Source: Polyodon spathula (Eukaryota; Chordata; Actinopteri; Acipenseriformes; Polyodontidae). From it: DNA of 64,000 bases. Positions 1 to 12,567 of this stretch are shown here, in pieces (positions within the stretch are counted from its first letter, which is position 1; the number at the start of each line of letters is the position of its first letter). Both the position numbers and the translations under genes were made by a program. The stretch covers positions 73,316,618 through 73,380,617 of the forward strand of contig NC_054537.1 in NCBI RefSeq assembly GCF_017654505.1. Direction: 5' to 3'. The notes below the pieces were generated by a model. That model saw only the letters and a program-made list of their open reading frames with translations, had not been told where the DNA came from and made no database searches.

Positions 1-2939
1 AGGTGGGGGAATGAATAGAAGTGTGTGTGTGTATGTGCAGGGTGTGTGGTGGCTTGCAGGGAAAGTGATCCTGCCTTAATGACACCTTGCCTGGAAGGTG
101 GCTGCGGCATACATTGGGTAATTGGTAATCAATTAAGCCTTAGCCACATGGCATAAAAGCAGGCCTTTGTTCTCAGTATGGGGTGGACTGCCATGGAGCT
201 GGGAACAGAGAGGATTGCTGTGGATCTAGAAAAGAAAACCAGTGACGGCTTTACCCAGCCTGGTTAAAACAGCTTCGCCATCCCAACCCTTTAGTTAAGG
301 AACTTGTATTTAGTCTAGGTCTGAAATTGGAGATGGGTTTTTGTTTGTTTTGTTTTATTTTGAAGTTTGGTGTGGAGGGTTTTTGTTGAAACTTTTATTT
401 TGTTCTTATGTTGTGTGAATAATTTTGCAGGAAAAGTACAAAAATATAGTTTCTGTATCTGGGTCATATATTTGAAGGGTGCAAACCTAACCTTGGCCGA
501 TGGCCTTTGTTGCTTTTATTTATATATATATACACACACACACCGTATTTAAATTTCTGCCTCAATCAGATATCAGCTTTTTAATAGATGCTGGCCTCAA
601 ATAAACGCCCCTCTCAAAAAAATGTAAAGGTTTTTTTTTTTCCTACCCCTGCTCAAAAAAGAAAGAAACATGCAACTCTGGCAATGTACATGTAACGTCC
701 CCGAAGAGACTGCAGCCTCAATCCACCATGTAATACAAACTAATGTACACACACCTTGGTAAGCAAGTTTTATTTTATGGTACAGTTCTGACAGACAACC
801 CAAGATGAACTACTTGCAGCACAGCAGTCCTTCACATCCCTTTTTTCCTAGCAGAGTTCAATGCCAACACAGGAGGAGATAAAGGGCTGTCTGTTTACCT
901 CGCTGTCAGCTTGGATGGTGAAAACTTAAACTCAGAGGAACTTAGAGCTTTGCCGTTCACTCTAACCACTATCCGAAAGCTGGCTGAAGATATCTTTTTG
1001 TAAGGGATTTAGAAGATTTTGTTTCTGTTTCTCTTACAGATAAATGACAAACAAGCAGGTAAATTACAGTGAGAAAATAAAACACGCGTAGGACATATTT
1101 TAGTTTTAACAGAAATCAAACCGATATTCAGAGGTAATATTTTCTGTTAAGAAAAACAGCATTTCACTACCGTTCTCTCTCCTCTTCTTGTACTGCCTTG
1201 TAGCAACCAATACACACTCGCTCACTACATATTCGCTGGTACGCTACTCCCCTGACCTCTCAACTCCCACCTAAGAGGCTCTTGTTAACTGTCAGTAAAT
1301 GTACTGTATTCAAGCCCCAAAAACAAACAAGTATAGTGCTGCAGATCATAGCCTCTCATGTGCCGCTTCCACTTCATGATCTGTTTCATGAATGGTGACT
1401 TATTGGTCATGAGCCAATATATACTGTAGATAACAATTACGGCAATTCCTCTGTGGCAACACACATTTGTTAATAATCACTGGTTTTGGATACTTGAGAT
1501 TGCATTGCATATACTGTATAATCGAGCCCGATCAGGTCTAGTTTAATCAAGTGGCAGTAGCTCCCAATAAAATACACATAAAAAAGTTAGCAGATTTACT
1601 AAGCTAAGGACAACAATATTCATATTCTGTGAAGGTGTAGTTAATGTGGATCATCTACAGATGGTACAGAAGCCTTCAGACGGAACTGCAGGTGTGAGAA
1701 ATTGTAATTATAAAAGGGAATTTGCACCGGGGGATTCTTCCAAGTCACCCACCTCTTGGAGACAGTCCTGCTGCACACTTGTTAATACAGTTCTCTGCCT
1801 TGACAAATTCAGGATCAAGGGACCACTGGTGTTTTTAAAGTTGGACCCAAGCCACTTTTCTTTGAAGATGTTTGTGCTTTTCATTGCTTGGCTTGCTATG
1901 CATCATCCTGTAATGCTAGCAGGTGACCCTATAAGTGATCAAACTGTATTGTTTTGTATCAGGATCCAGAAACTGGCAGTACTTTAGTCTGCTGACAATG
2001 ATCTAACTTGCAGCCCTAAAGTGCGGAGAATCAATATGACAACAGCATAGTGAGTTTAATGTACTCAGATTACTGTAAATCTGTAGACTTTTTTGGGAGG
2101 AATACTGATGCATGCTTCAAACCATTGTTGTAAATCCCCTTTTAATGTCTTTAAAATAAAGCATTTGATTGTGTGAACTTGAAACAAATGAGAATGAGAG
2201 GATGTGGTAATGAATATGAAGTTAACTGCTGAATGTAGATTAGGTGATATCACTGCAGTGCCTGTACTTGTGTTGTATTTCTGTACCCCCCAATTTTAGG
2301 TTTAGGGACATGTATCAAAGTTGCAGATTCATCCACTGATAAAGGCTCTCAGAAAATAGGAATGCAGGACGGCTCACTATGTGTTAAGTGGAGTTACAAC
2401 TGGAAATTGAAGCTGTCTAGCAAAGAAAGAACTGGAGATTTGAATAGGAGCAGACCAACCTATTCCTTTAAATAATTCTTAAAGTGAAGAAAATGTATGA
2501 GATATAATAATAATTTTAAAAATCCACTATATCAATATGGTGAGCAATGGTAATGGTACTGAAGCTAATGTTCAGGAAAAAAAAAATTCGAAATCTTACT
2601 GTATTACTTTAAGCTATTGCATGAGTAGCGCTTGAAAAAACAACTGGTCAGTGACCAATAAATGCTACAGAAAAACGAATTAAACTACAAAAAGCCATGT
2701 TAAATGTACTATGAAATGAAATCATATTCCTGTACAATTGATAAAATGTGATAATGTATTAAAAATCTATTATAAATTTGCAACATGTTACTAATGAAAT
2801 GTATCGTAAATTTGCTAAAGAAACTGAGCTCTACTTATTTTCCATTCTACCCTATCCACTGAAGCAGTGTTCATCCTGAACATTCCAGTCAAACTGTCTA
2901 GTTTGTGTATCATTTATAGTAAATAAGTTTAGACATAAA
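1..2939. other. Probable KCNG2 intron, no gene seen
   Basis: AT-rich non-coding sequence with only short chance ORFs. A (CA)n run lies near 533-543. Since the next coding exon of the channel gene at 9.9-10.6 kb must lie at lower coordinates and is not in the window, this stretch is inferred to be intronic. No known repeat family was recognised here. Confidence 0.5.
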
Positions 2940-3510
2940 GGGCCCCATTCATAAAAGTACTTGCTGACTGCTGTAATAAAACACATTTCATTTAAAACTA
3001 ACGAAAGTTGTCTATACTGCTATTCATAAAATGATCTGAGCAAACGGGTGTCTGTCGCAAACCACTTTATGAATGGGTGTAGATTCGTGAACAACCTCTT
3101 TTGATGACATCATCAGCATTATTAATGTTCCCTGGTTGCCGGCCGTAGCTGTTACAAAAAGAAAAACGGAATCCACTGACAGCCTTCTACCGAAACCCGA
3201 GTCTGCAGCTGCCAGTCACGCGCAGTTTGCAAAACCTGATTCCAGTGCCCCTATCACATCTGCCAGAAATTCAGGACATGTCATAATTTAGGAAAAAAAA
3301 AAAAAAAAAAAAAAAAAGTATTTTAAAAAAGGTGTTTTTTAATTTAATACTTTGATATTTTGTATTTTCATTTTGTTTGGAAATGCTGGTAAACACATTT
3401 CCATACACACACATATAAGATTTCCATTCTTAACTGCAGGACCAAATAAATAAATAAACAAACAAACATAAAGCACTGTAGGAGGATGTTTGAATAATAC
3501 TGTAATTCTA

Positions 3511-3575
<65 letters not shown>

Positions 3576-4559
3576 TTTATTAATCTTAACTTTAAATGTT
3601 AGTCTTACAAATGATCAACTGTTGTTGTTATTATTATTATTATTATTAATAAACCCCACTTAAAGCAGGGAATCAATCAGGATTGATTTTATGTTTATGA
3701 ATCAGTGAAAGTTTCACATCGTATTGCACACTGTACACAAAATGGATCATTTTGTGGATCATTTTGTGGTGTGAGAAAAAAAAAACAAGACTCCCTTTGG
3801 AACACTGATAGAGCCTCGCACTGAAGCTCAATCAGTATTTTTTGCAATGCCAAGTAAGCCCAAATTTCCCAACGACTGCATCAGCAGCACTGGTATACTG
3901 TATATTGTAACACTCCATAAAAATAAACAGGTTCACGCTGGCAGTGTTCATCCAAATTGTTTATTGTGAGCACAGGTAAAAGAAATAAAAAGAAAAAGAC
4001 CGAGTCAGCCACAGATCACAGCAAATAAATAATAATAAAATAACTTTCTGTTCTCAGTCTCTCAATTGCTCTCTGCTTCACAGCGCTGTTTCAAAATGAT
4101 TATGCCAGAGAATATGTTCTTTTGTGAGTATATATTTATATTAAACATTTTCCTTCATATAAAGCTACAGATTTTTTTTCCCCCATAATATAGGCAGTGT
4201 TAATCACAGGACGGCAAACTGTATAAACAGAGCAAGTGTAGTAATACAATATGGGTCTAAAGAAAATAGTCTGCCGAGGCTGTCGTTAGTTTAGATTTGA
4301 CTGTAGACAGCATATTGTTGTCGTTCATTCTTATGAATAGCAGGTTGACACTCAAGACTGATGAAAACTTTATGCTAATGAGGTAATCATAGTTCTTTAA
4401 ACATGCCTTCATAGACGAAAATCTTTAGGGCTTAACGACGCATCTGAATTATCTCTTATGAATAGCAACTGTTGTTAAATAGGTAGCTATGGACGAAGTC
4501 CAATCATGTACTCCTGTTTTCTCATTTCGACAGGCGTCAACCCTTTATGAATAGACCCC
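2940..4559. mobile_element. MITE-like DNA transposon with imperfect terminal repeats
   Basis: The left edge reads GGGCCCCATTCATAAAAG (2940-2957). The right edge, 4541-4559, read on the other strand is GGGGTCTATTCATAAAGGG, so the two ends share ATTCATAAA and similar G-rich tips. Further ATGAATAG and TTCATAAA motifs recur inside. There is no coding potential, and the interior has a (TAA)n microsatellite. No clear target-site duplication could be defined. The superfamily is unknown, and it could instead be two unrelated fragments. Confidence 0.35.
3512..3574. repeat. (TAA)n microsatellite
   Basis: About 21 uninterrupted TAA units, with a second shorter (TTA)n run near 3625-3648. Confidence 0.95.
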
Positions 4560-5742
4560 AAAATGGCTACAATGTAACAAGAAAGAACAAAAAACAATGA
4601 TTTGAGGATTATGGTAATGCTGAAACAGCTATAAAATAAACACGCCTCAGGCGAATCTAATATTGTTTTGGGAGCCAAATTACATGCATTTCAAATTATA
4701 AACCAATCTGTGTAGCTTTTTAAAGCTTGTTAATTAAGGATAGCAGGTTACAGTGGGAACATTTGATTAGGCCAGTGTTTCTCAGCTTCAGTCCTGTGAC
4801 ACTTCAAAACAGTCCAGGTTATTTTCAGCCAGGATAGGTGGTCAGATCTGCATGGTTTTTAGTGTCTTCAGCGATTTTTTGAGTGCGCATTATTAGAATA
4901 CAGACCTTATTCAAGCGCCTCAAAGAAACTACAGTCTCCACAAAGCATCTGGCTGGACTTCCTGCCAAATTAATACTCAAAGGCTCACATGCTGAATCTA
5001 ACACTTCTTGCTTGTGAGTCAATCATTTTTCCAATCTATTCCTGATGCTGACTTTGCTCATTTCCAATGAAAAGTGTCATCTCTGCAGTGAATTGTGGGA
5101 TTTAAGTCTTTAACCTCAGATTAAACTCGACAAACAAATACTTCTCCCAGTACACAGTGCTAGGTAATTCAGACAGAGTGATGAGCTTTTAAAGCAGGCA
5201 TAAAGAAAGGCCAAGTGTACGCATCTTATTCTTTCCTTCAGCAGTTTTTAACATCATTCCATTCTTAATAGATATATTTCTTATTAAAATGTCCCAGCAT
5301 CTACAGAGCATCTGGTTTATCTGAGTGGCATTTGATAATTTATTTTTTATTGGTGAAAGGAAAATGTGCTTCCAAACAGCTTTTAAATTAAATTAGGAAG
5401 TTCATAGTCATTGATTGGTACTCAATTGTATAATTAATGGAAAACGAGAGAAAGGCATATGTTCTTTTTTTTGTTAACACCTTTTAAAAAGCGTTAATTA
5501 AAAACCTGCCAAAAAAAAAAAAAAAAAAAAAACATGTTAAAGGGAATTAATCAGATTTCCCAGTATCTGCACACCACTAATTCTATTTTATTACACTAAA
5601 CAGACAACTAACAGGTATGTCAGTAACATACATTTCTTGCCACAGTTGTAAATTAAACAGAGAGTTGATGTCTGTGAAGTGTACCATCCGTAGATACAAA
5701 ATAGTATAGAATAGGAAAGTGGAACAACCTACTGGTAGATGT

Positions 5743-7942
5743 TATTAGGGCAGAGGTTTTCAAACTGGGGTGTGTGACAAGGATATCAGAGGAGCACAAG
5801 ACCTGACTGGTAAATATTTGTTTCTGACTTCATGGCGAATGTAAAACAAGGTACATCACAGAAAAGCTTCACTGAACAATATATTCTGATGCACGTCATC
5901 ACCCAAACGTAGAGACATGAACGGGACCCAGATGTTACTTCTTCTCACTAGCGATTGGCTGTGTTAACGCAAACAATAGGAAAGAATGGAGATCTTTTTA
6001 AAACGTAAAGTTGAGGATACTAATCCAGATGAAGGAGCAGGTAAAGCTGGGCAAAAAAAAGAACAGGAAATACAAACCCTCTGACTTGGATTTGGGATTT
6101 CCATGCATTGGTTCTGACGAAAATCAGCGACCACAATGTGTTGTTTGTGCGGATGCTCTTGCCATTGATGGCATGAAAGCAAACAAACTAAAATGCCATC
6201 TGGAGACCAAACATCCTCCCCATTCGATTTTTTCGAACAAAATCTCTTTCAACTCAAAGGACAGAGGAGGTTAGTCGAAGAAAGCGCTACACCTGCCCAA
6301 GCATTTGAAGCATTGTACGCTGTCTCCTTCCAAATAGCAAGAAGTGGAAAACCTCATACGATTGGTGAAGATCTTGTGCTGCCAGAAGCGATTGAAATGG
6401 CATTGATAGTATGTGGAAGTGAAGTTGCTGATCAGTTAAGTCTCATTTCAGTATCTGATTAAACAGTCAGCCGTAGAATTGCTGGTACGACAGAAGACAT
6501 TGAGGAGCAGTGAAGCAAAGCCCTTTTTCACACTACAAATCGATGAGAGTTCTGACAGCGCCAATGCAGCCCAAATAATGGTTTATGTTCTATGCATCAG
6601 CTCATCTGAGATTAAAGAGGAATTTGTATTTTACTGCTTTCTGCCCCAGCGAGAACTGCTTCTGTTCAAAATTTTAGATGGGTACATGACAGATAAAAAC
6701 ACAGAGTGGAATTGTTGTGTCGGGATTTGTACTGATGGGCAAAAGCCATGAGTTGACACAAAAGTGGACTTGCAACTCACATAAAGGCTGTTGCCCAACG
6801 CTGTGTATGGAGTCATTGTTGCATTCACTGGGAAGTGCTTGCTGCAAAAGTGATGCCAAAAGAGCTGTCATCTGTATTAACTGCTGCTGTAAAAATAGTT
6901 AACTTCATAAAAGCTCAACCACTGAACTCATGACTTTTCTCAGTGCCATGTGAAGAGATAGGACGTTTGCACAAGCAACTTCTGCTTCATAGAGAAGTTC
7001 GATGGCTGTAATGTTTTGGCAAGAGTCTGCAAACTCAGACTGACTTCCCCACTTCAACACTTACAAGACCAGCGCTTTCAAGTTTTACTGGACTATTTGG
7101 CTGACATATTTGATAAGCTCAATGAACCTAATCTTTCTTTGCAAGGTAAGAACTGTAACATTGTCATTGCACAGGAAAAAGTACAGTGCTTTTCCCAAAA
7201 ACTTTTGCTTTGGAGTAGCACTGTTCTTCTGTTATTATGAATTTTGGAATGTCGGTCCTGAAAGTTAAAGATGTAATAGTGAAGCATTTGTCTCAGCTTT
7301 GCACACAATTCAGAATATATTTTCCCAAAAGTGAGGCAAATGAATTACAGGATTTTGCCTGGGTTCAAAATCTGTTTTCAGAGAACTTTGTAGCAAAGGC
7401 CAAGATTGCCGTGAGTCTAAAAGAGATTTTGATTAAAGCTGCTGGTGACTCTGTTTTGAGAGATACTTTCAAAGTTATACCTGTTGATCAGTTCTGGCTC
7501 TCAATTCGAAAAGAGTTCACTGAATTGTCACCAACAGCCGTCAAAATACTTGTTCACTTTGCCTCAACATATCTGTGTGAAATGGGGGTTTATTCGCTTA
7601 TTTACATCAAGAACAATTAAAAAAATCACTTGAATGTAGAGACAAATTTGAGGTTGAATAAAATCAAGCCGAGATACCACAAACTGCGCTAGCAAGCAGG
7701 CTCATCCTACTTACTTAGGTAAATATGAATCACTAGGTGTTTTATATTCACGTTTATTAAGTATTTGAATAGTGGTTAATGTGCTATGTTGCATTCTGTC
7801 TTCAGAAAAATATGTTTTTATATTTTGGGAATCATATTTTTCTAAATATGGTACTATATTAGAAGGGGGGAATCCACAAGGAGCATACATCTCGGATGGG
7901 GGTCGCAGCAAAAAAAAAAAAAAGAGAACCTCTGTATTAGGG
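5743..7942 (+). mobile_element. hAT transposon (Charlie/ZBED type), with 8-bp target duplication
   Basis: The element body is 5751-7934. Both flanks carry the same 8 bases, TATTAGGG (5743-5750 and 7935-7942), the duplication length expected of hAT transposons. The terminal repeats begin CAGAGGTT on the left and, read inward, CAGAGGTT on the right; similarity fades after about 8-10 bases. The interior holds a decayed transposase (separate entry). The intact duplication with a broken gene indicates an old insertion that never excised. It lies in the inferred KCNG2 intron, antisense to that gene. Confidence 0.85.
5985..7690 (+). pseudogene. Decayed hAT transposase, ZBED5/SCAND3-like
   Basis: Fragments in all three forward frames line up, in order, with the BED-finger hAT transposases domesticated in mammals as ZBED5/SCAND3-type genes. 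First comes a BED zinc finger near 6065-6240, with RPQCVVC, NKLKCHL and ETKHP supplying the Cys2-His2 ligands. Next is the KPHTIGEDLVLPEAIEM helix region near 6345-6400, then the catalytic-core start LQIDESSDSANAAQ near 6535-6570, and CVGICTDG near 6715-6738. A REVRWL block lies near 6993-7010. The C-terminal hAT dimerisation segment, around PTAVKILVHFASTYLCEMG, lies near 7530-7585. At least four frameshifts or stops separate these blocks, so no functional protein is possible. A domesticated gene is unlikely given the breaks and the terminal repeats around it. Confidence 0.85.
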
Positions 7943-8441
7943 TAAGAAAATAATGTGTTTGTATCACATTGGAAAGTATTTCAACATGTCTAATTTACAA
8001 CATGTGGAATACCTTCTTGTGTTCTCAAGATACAAAAATATAAATGTGACATACAGACACAGACACCTCCATATATCCCCACAATCTGATATTCCCAGTA
8101 ATTTATGCTAAATGTTAATACCAAGTTTCATCTCAATTTAATTGTTTTTCCAGATATATGTAATGTATACATTCGTGGATGGTTGTATACTGTATGTACT
8201 GTATCTAACATGTACTGTAACAATGCTTCTACCATGTATGTATATATCATGTATATATAAAGTACAAAATAGCCTTTGATATCAATGTTCACTATTTGTT
8301 TCTACTAAATGTATAGCATTGTATGGCTGATGAATCAAGGACATCTGTCTTAGACATAATTTGTTTTCATTAAAATGCATTATGATTGGATCTTAAGGGA
8401 GGTACTACAATGCAATGCCACTGTGTTAAAAAAAAAAAAAA

Positions 8442-8520
<79 letters not shown>
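8442..8520. repeat. (TA)n microsatellite
   Basis: A run of about 38 TA units after a short A tract. Confidence 0.95.
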
Positions 8521-8522
<2 letters not shown>

Positions 8523-8879
8523 TGGAAACTCCTATTAGAATCTGTTGCAAATCAGCGTTACTTTGTAAAGTTGCTAGATTATGCTTTATCTAGTATCATC
8601 ATTCACTGTAGACTGCATTGTTGCCAACAGACTTTAATATGACTCCTGAACTAGGCAATAAACAGTCACTTCCAACTGTAAACAGAATATATGTTATGCT
8701 GGTGATCTGCTGGTAGCTGTTGTAATAGCAGTTTAGATGGATTAAGAAGGCATGGAAAAATGGGAAAGTGATATAGTAGTTCATTACACATGGATTGCAA
8801 TCTTCTATTGAAGGAAAAGGAACTCTGTGTATTGAGATTCTGTCATTATAGTTTTATGTACAGTTTCTTATTGTAAGTG

Positions 8880-8985
8880 ACTCTGCACATAATGCACAGT
8901 TCACAGCCTACCTCTGTAAAGCGTTTTGTGATGGTGGTCTACTATGAAAGGCGCTATATAAAAATAAAGATATTATTATATATTA
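8880..8985 (+). repeat. SINE/LINE 3' tail fragment
   Basis: Contains GTAAAGCGTTTTGTGATGG and, about 20 bases on, AAGGCGCTATATAAA, followed by an ATT-rich tail. From family knowledge this pair of motifs is the conserved 3' end shared by many fish LINEs and the SINEs they mobilise. No body of a SINE was recognised upstream. Confidence 0.5.
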
Positions 8986-9263
8986 TTATTGAAATAGCAA
9001 AAAAACCTTAATTGGCCTTTTATGCTTCATGCTCTATTGCCTATCCAACAAGTGAACCATCTCTCGGCAAACAAGACCCTGATCCTGTTGTAGAATTAAC
9101 CTGCACATTAAGATATTGGGACACCATGGGCCAAATTTACAAAGGACTTATGGAAATACATATTGGTTGCAAAATATTAAAGGGCTAGGGCTAATGAAAA
9201 AAATTATCTACAAGCCAGGCACTTCCAAAAACAATGCAACCAGAAAATCCTCCAGAACGTGGA

Positions 9264-9690
9264 GGGGGGTCCCCGTGTGGCTCACCTGATAGAAGCACAG
9301 CCCGCACGGTGAGCAGGGCGAGTCATACAGCACAGGTTCGCGTCCTGGCTGTGCAAAGTAGGCTGGTCTTCACTGGGAACTCCAAAGGGAGCGTCACAAT
9401 GGCGTTACAGCGAACCCAGCTGGCCAGGCGCCCAGTAAGCTCAGAGCGGACCCCTGCAGGGCTGGTCTTTGTCCTCCCTGACATCCGCTCTAGAGTTCCT
9501 GGGTGAAAAAGGAAGCTGGTTTGGTCGTGGGATTGGAGGACTCCCACTGAATCTTCGAGTCTCTTGAGCCACGTGGGGAATTGCTGCGGTGAGCAGAAAA
9601 GCGATTGGGCATTCCAAATTGGAAGCATATCAGGGGAAAAATTAGAATTGGACACTAAATGTATAACAAAAAAATAAATAAAATGAAAAT
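9264..9690 (+). mobile_element. tRNA-derived SINE
   Basis: The head has an A-box-like TGTGGCTCACCTGAT (9276-9290) and a near-consensus B box GGTTCGCGTCC (9335-9345), about 45 bases apart as in RNA polymerase III promoters. A GC-richer body follows, then an AT-rich end finishing in AAATAAAATGAAAATG. It has no tRNA fold or anticodon arm of its own, so it is a SINE and not a tRNA gene. It inserts about 170 bases downstream (in gene sense) of the KCNG2 exon donor, in antisense orientation. Confidence 0.75.
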
Positions 9691-9863
9691 GTGCTAAGGA
9701 ATGTACCATACCACAACAGATAAGCAGATAAAATGGACAAATATGTAGCTGTGTACCGATCCTGACTAAATACCTCTCGTGCGGTATATTCATTGCCTTC
9801 AAGGAAAAACAAGAGCATGAAAAACATTTATTATAAAAAGAATAGTTAATAATAATTGCCTAC

Positions 9864-10613
9864 CCTTTCTTCTTCATCTCTGAGATCTGGCATTGTACTG
9901 ATGCACAGGGTCACAGCAGTGATGGTCACAAAGATGACTGACAGACAGGCAAAAATCTTCCCCGGGAGGCCTGAATGGGGGTTCTCCACCATGTCTCTGA
10001 GTTTCTTCATGTAGCCGCCCACCTGGACATCTTCCTGGAAGGCACTCTGTGGTTCTTCAGTGACCGGAAAGAACTCCTCCTCCTCCCTCTTGGCCTCGGC
10101 GTACTCCTCCTCTCTCTGGCGCAGTTTCCGCAGGCAGCACCACTCCAGGTTCTTCTCCTCAATGCCCCAGTATAGGAGCTCCTCCTGGAAGGAGAGGGCA
10201 CACATCTCCCGAAGGAGCCTGAGCTTCCCGGCTGCTAAGAAGGTCATGATGGTCCTGAAGGCACATGGGTTACGGTCAAAGAAAAACTCGTTACAGCTCA
10301 CGTCGTAGTCGTCGCAGATGTCCATTATCTCATCATAGTTGTTGCAGGTTTTTAATTTCCCCAGCCTGGTTAAAGGAAACTCCTCCAGTGTGGTCCAGGG
10401 AATCCTATACTTGATCCCCCCCACATTGATGATCACATACCCTGTCCTGTTGTCCTCCAAGTGGGATATGCAGAAGAGGTCTTCCCCTTGACTGACAAGC
10501 TTGGCTTTTTTGTAAAACACCCCTTTCTTTGTGCAGATCTCATGCAGGTTCTCAAGGGGGTTAAATGAAAAGGTTGAAAACTGCCGCTCCGTGCTGCCGG
10601 ATAACAGTGCCAT
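9864..10613 (-). CDS. kcng2: KCNG2-like (Kv6.2) potassium channel modifier, first coding exon
   Basis: This exon encodes the N-terminal 250 residues of an electrically silent Kv6 alpha subunit, which joins Kv2 channels at the plasma membrane and changes their gating. The T1/BTB assembly domain spans about residues 60-162: VIINVGG, FPLTRLGKL, CDDYDV, EFFFDRNP, MCALSFQEELLYWGIEE. The CX20CC part of the T1 zinc site is present; the usual His is Arg, as in other KCNG proteins. A Glu-rich linker follows, then S1 at about 219-239 (IFACLSVIFVTITAVTLCIS) and the conserved TMPDLRDEEER. The exon ends in phase 0 at a donor (GTAGGC, 9863-9858), where KCNG genes split before S2. NPCAFR and CCLRKLRQREEE favour KCNG2 over KCNG1 or KCNG4. 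The start chosen is the ATG at 10613 (MALLSGS, resembling KCNG1's start); an in-frame ATG at 10625 is possible. The S2-S6 exon lies outside the window. Confidence 0.88.
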
Positions 10614-10717
10614 TTCCTGATACATTTGTGCAGGTGTTTTTACCAGCACACCTTGAGGGAAATTGTTTTGCCTAAGACTTTAGTGAAGCCACCCATTCAA
10701 AGGTAATTCTGCCATCT
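10614..10717 (-). other. kcng2: KCNG2 exon 5' untranslated part and splice acceptor
   Basis: On the minus strand a pyrimidine-rich TTTTCTGTTATTTTACAG ends with AG at 10717-10716, a good acceptor. The exon would then run from 10715 to the donor at 9863, so the first coding exon also carries about 100 bases of 5' UTR and at least one exon must lie upstream at higher coordinates. Inferred from consensus only. Confidence 0.6.
10680..10715 (-). promoter_or_regulatory. Upstream ORF in KCNG2 5' UTR
   Basis: The first three bases after the predicted acceptor are ATG, opening an 11-codon frame (MAELPLNGWLH) that stops at 10682-10680, 66 bases before the main start. If the acceptor is right, this uORF could damp translation of the channel. 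Conservation is unknown. Confidence 0.4.
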
Positions 10718-12567
10718 GTAAAATAACAGAAAATGCCTGTGAGGGGAAGAAATTATGTTTTACACAACAAATTAGAAGCAGGTGATTGGGTGAAAACATT
10801 TGGTAAAAAAATTGTTTCCGATTCTTTCAAATAAACTCCAGTTGTGAATCTGCTATGTACAGTGGATCTACATAAGATAAATCAGAATAAGAAATAATTT
10901 GTATTTCCACAACAAATTTCAGGCTATTAAATATGTATGTACCATTAGACCATACCAAGCTGTGTTGACTAAAATGAAATACTTCTCAGTGTCAGTTGTC
11001 ATGTGTCAGTAGTTTTCATGCACATGTAATCAAATATGGCATTGCATTCTTTCAAATATATTGCTGTCTGTATCAAGATGTTCAAATTCTGCATCAACTA
11101 AAAGCATGTATTTTTGGACACAGTACATGCAGTAGAGCGCTTCCCCTTATTCAGAAAAAACATTCAAAGCACTGTCCCATTTAGAACTGAGGCAGACCTG
11201 TATTATACAGTTTGTGTGTGTGGTGGGGAGGGGGAGTGGAAGGCTATTATAATTGGACTATGGCTGTTCTTGGCTGAAATGGCTGGTTTGGCCTTGAAAC
11301 AACAATTAAAATATTGTGTTCTAGCATTTTTGTGACATACTTAGGCAACTGATACAAGAAGTGCAGGAGTAGAGCAGTGGTATTAAAATGTAATGTTTGC
11401 TCGTGGTAAAGCAGTGGCATTTTGTGTCACAATACTGCCAATATATCAGACTTTATTACAGTTACATCTAAACGTTTCTGTTAATTCCATTCAGCTGCCA
11501 AAAATAATGTATTGATATGGATGATTTAGGAAGATAATTATGCCCTGTAATTAGATTTCAATTGGCATATGTATGTTAATAATACAAACTTCACTTACCA
11601 TTAGACTTGTATAAGGGTTATTGAACTCCACACACTAAACAGCGTGCATATATCTTCAAAGTGGTTTTACCACTGACATGCAAATCAATCAAAACATCAG
11701 TGATGTTTTCACAATTAGTCCAAACAAAATGCCACTGAATGTGTTTAAAGAATGCATGAAATATCTGTGTAATACAGTAGAATTTCACTTTAGACAATTC
11801 ATGTGCTACTAACTGTTTAAGAAGCCTCTTTGTAGCATTCATGTACAATTACCCTCTATAAATGTTTAGAACCACAGTTTACCATGGTTTCTTGTTTTTA
11901 ATATGCTTTACCATACCTCACTTGGCTGATCTATGTTGGTAAACTTTTGCAAGGGTATTTTCTTTAATGGATTTGAAATAAGTTTGCCAAGCAGTGTCAC
12001 AAATAACGTTATACCAAATATTGTTATTTTATGCCACTAACTTATATTTAAATTATATAAAAAGTGACTAGGCAACTGGAGTATATATTGTGATGGAATT
12101 TAAGGTACATTTGCAAATTAAAGAAAACTGTTTTTATTTACTATTAATGTATGAAGCAATATTACAGCTGGGAGAAACGTTTTTGTGTTAGGTTAAAAAT
12201 AACAAAACGTTTCAAACTAAAATACTGGTACTTGGAACCGCCAGGTATTTATTCTTTTAATTACATCTATTTCATTACTTTAAAATATTTTAAAAACATT
12301 AATTAAATAACTGGATTAAGAACAAATAATTCATGTTATTGGATCTTTTTTCTAACCAGAAAATACATACACTTTTGTGATAAAACTGGTAGCTCATGTA
12401 CTCCAATTGTGAGAAACATCTGTATTGCTTTTCATAAACACAAAAGACAAATCAATATGATTACAGCAAGCTGTGTTTTTTGTCACTGCTTAATAAAAAG
12501 AACAGCTGACCTCCATATAAAACAATGATAGAGCAGTGTCTGGTTGCTATACATATTTTTTTTTTTT
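10718..12567. other. Probable KCNG2 intron, no gene seen
   Basis: AT-rich sequence without recognised genes or repeats. Inferred to be part of the intron between a 5' non-coding exon and the first coding exon. Confidence 0.4.

Noticed and set aside
9276..9345. tRNA gene
   Set aside because: A and B boxes are present but there is no acceptor stem or anticodon arm; it is the head of a SINE.
9323..9802. 159-codon minus-strand ORF near the channel exon
   Set aside because: It lies across the tRNA-derived SINE in antisense, begins downstream of the KCNG2 donor and shows no S2-S6 sequence.
9975..10308. Plus-strand ORFs opposite the KCNG2 exon
   Set aside because: Shadows of the real minus-strand coding sequence.
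10614..10649. Longer KCNG2 start at 10649
   Set aside because: The first codon there is GTG, not ATG; the ATGs at 10625 and 10613 are the plausible starts.
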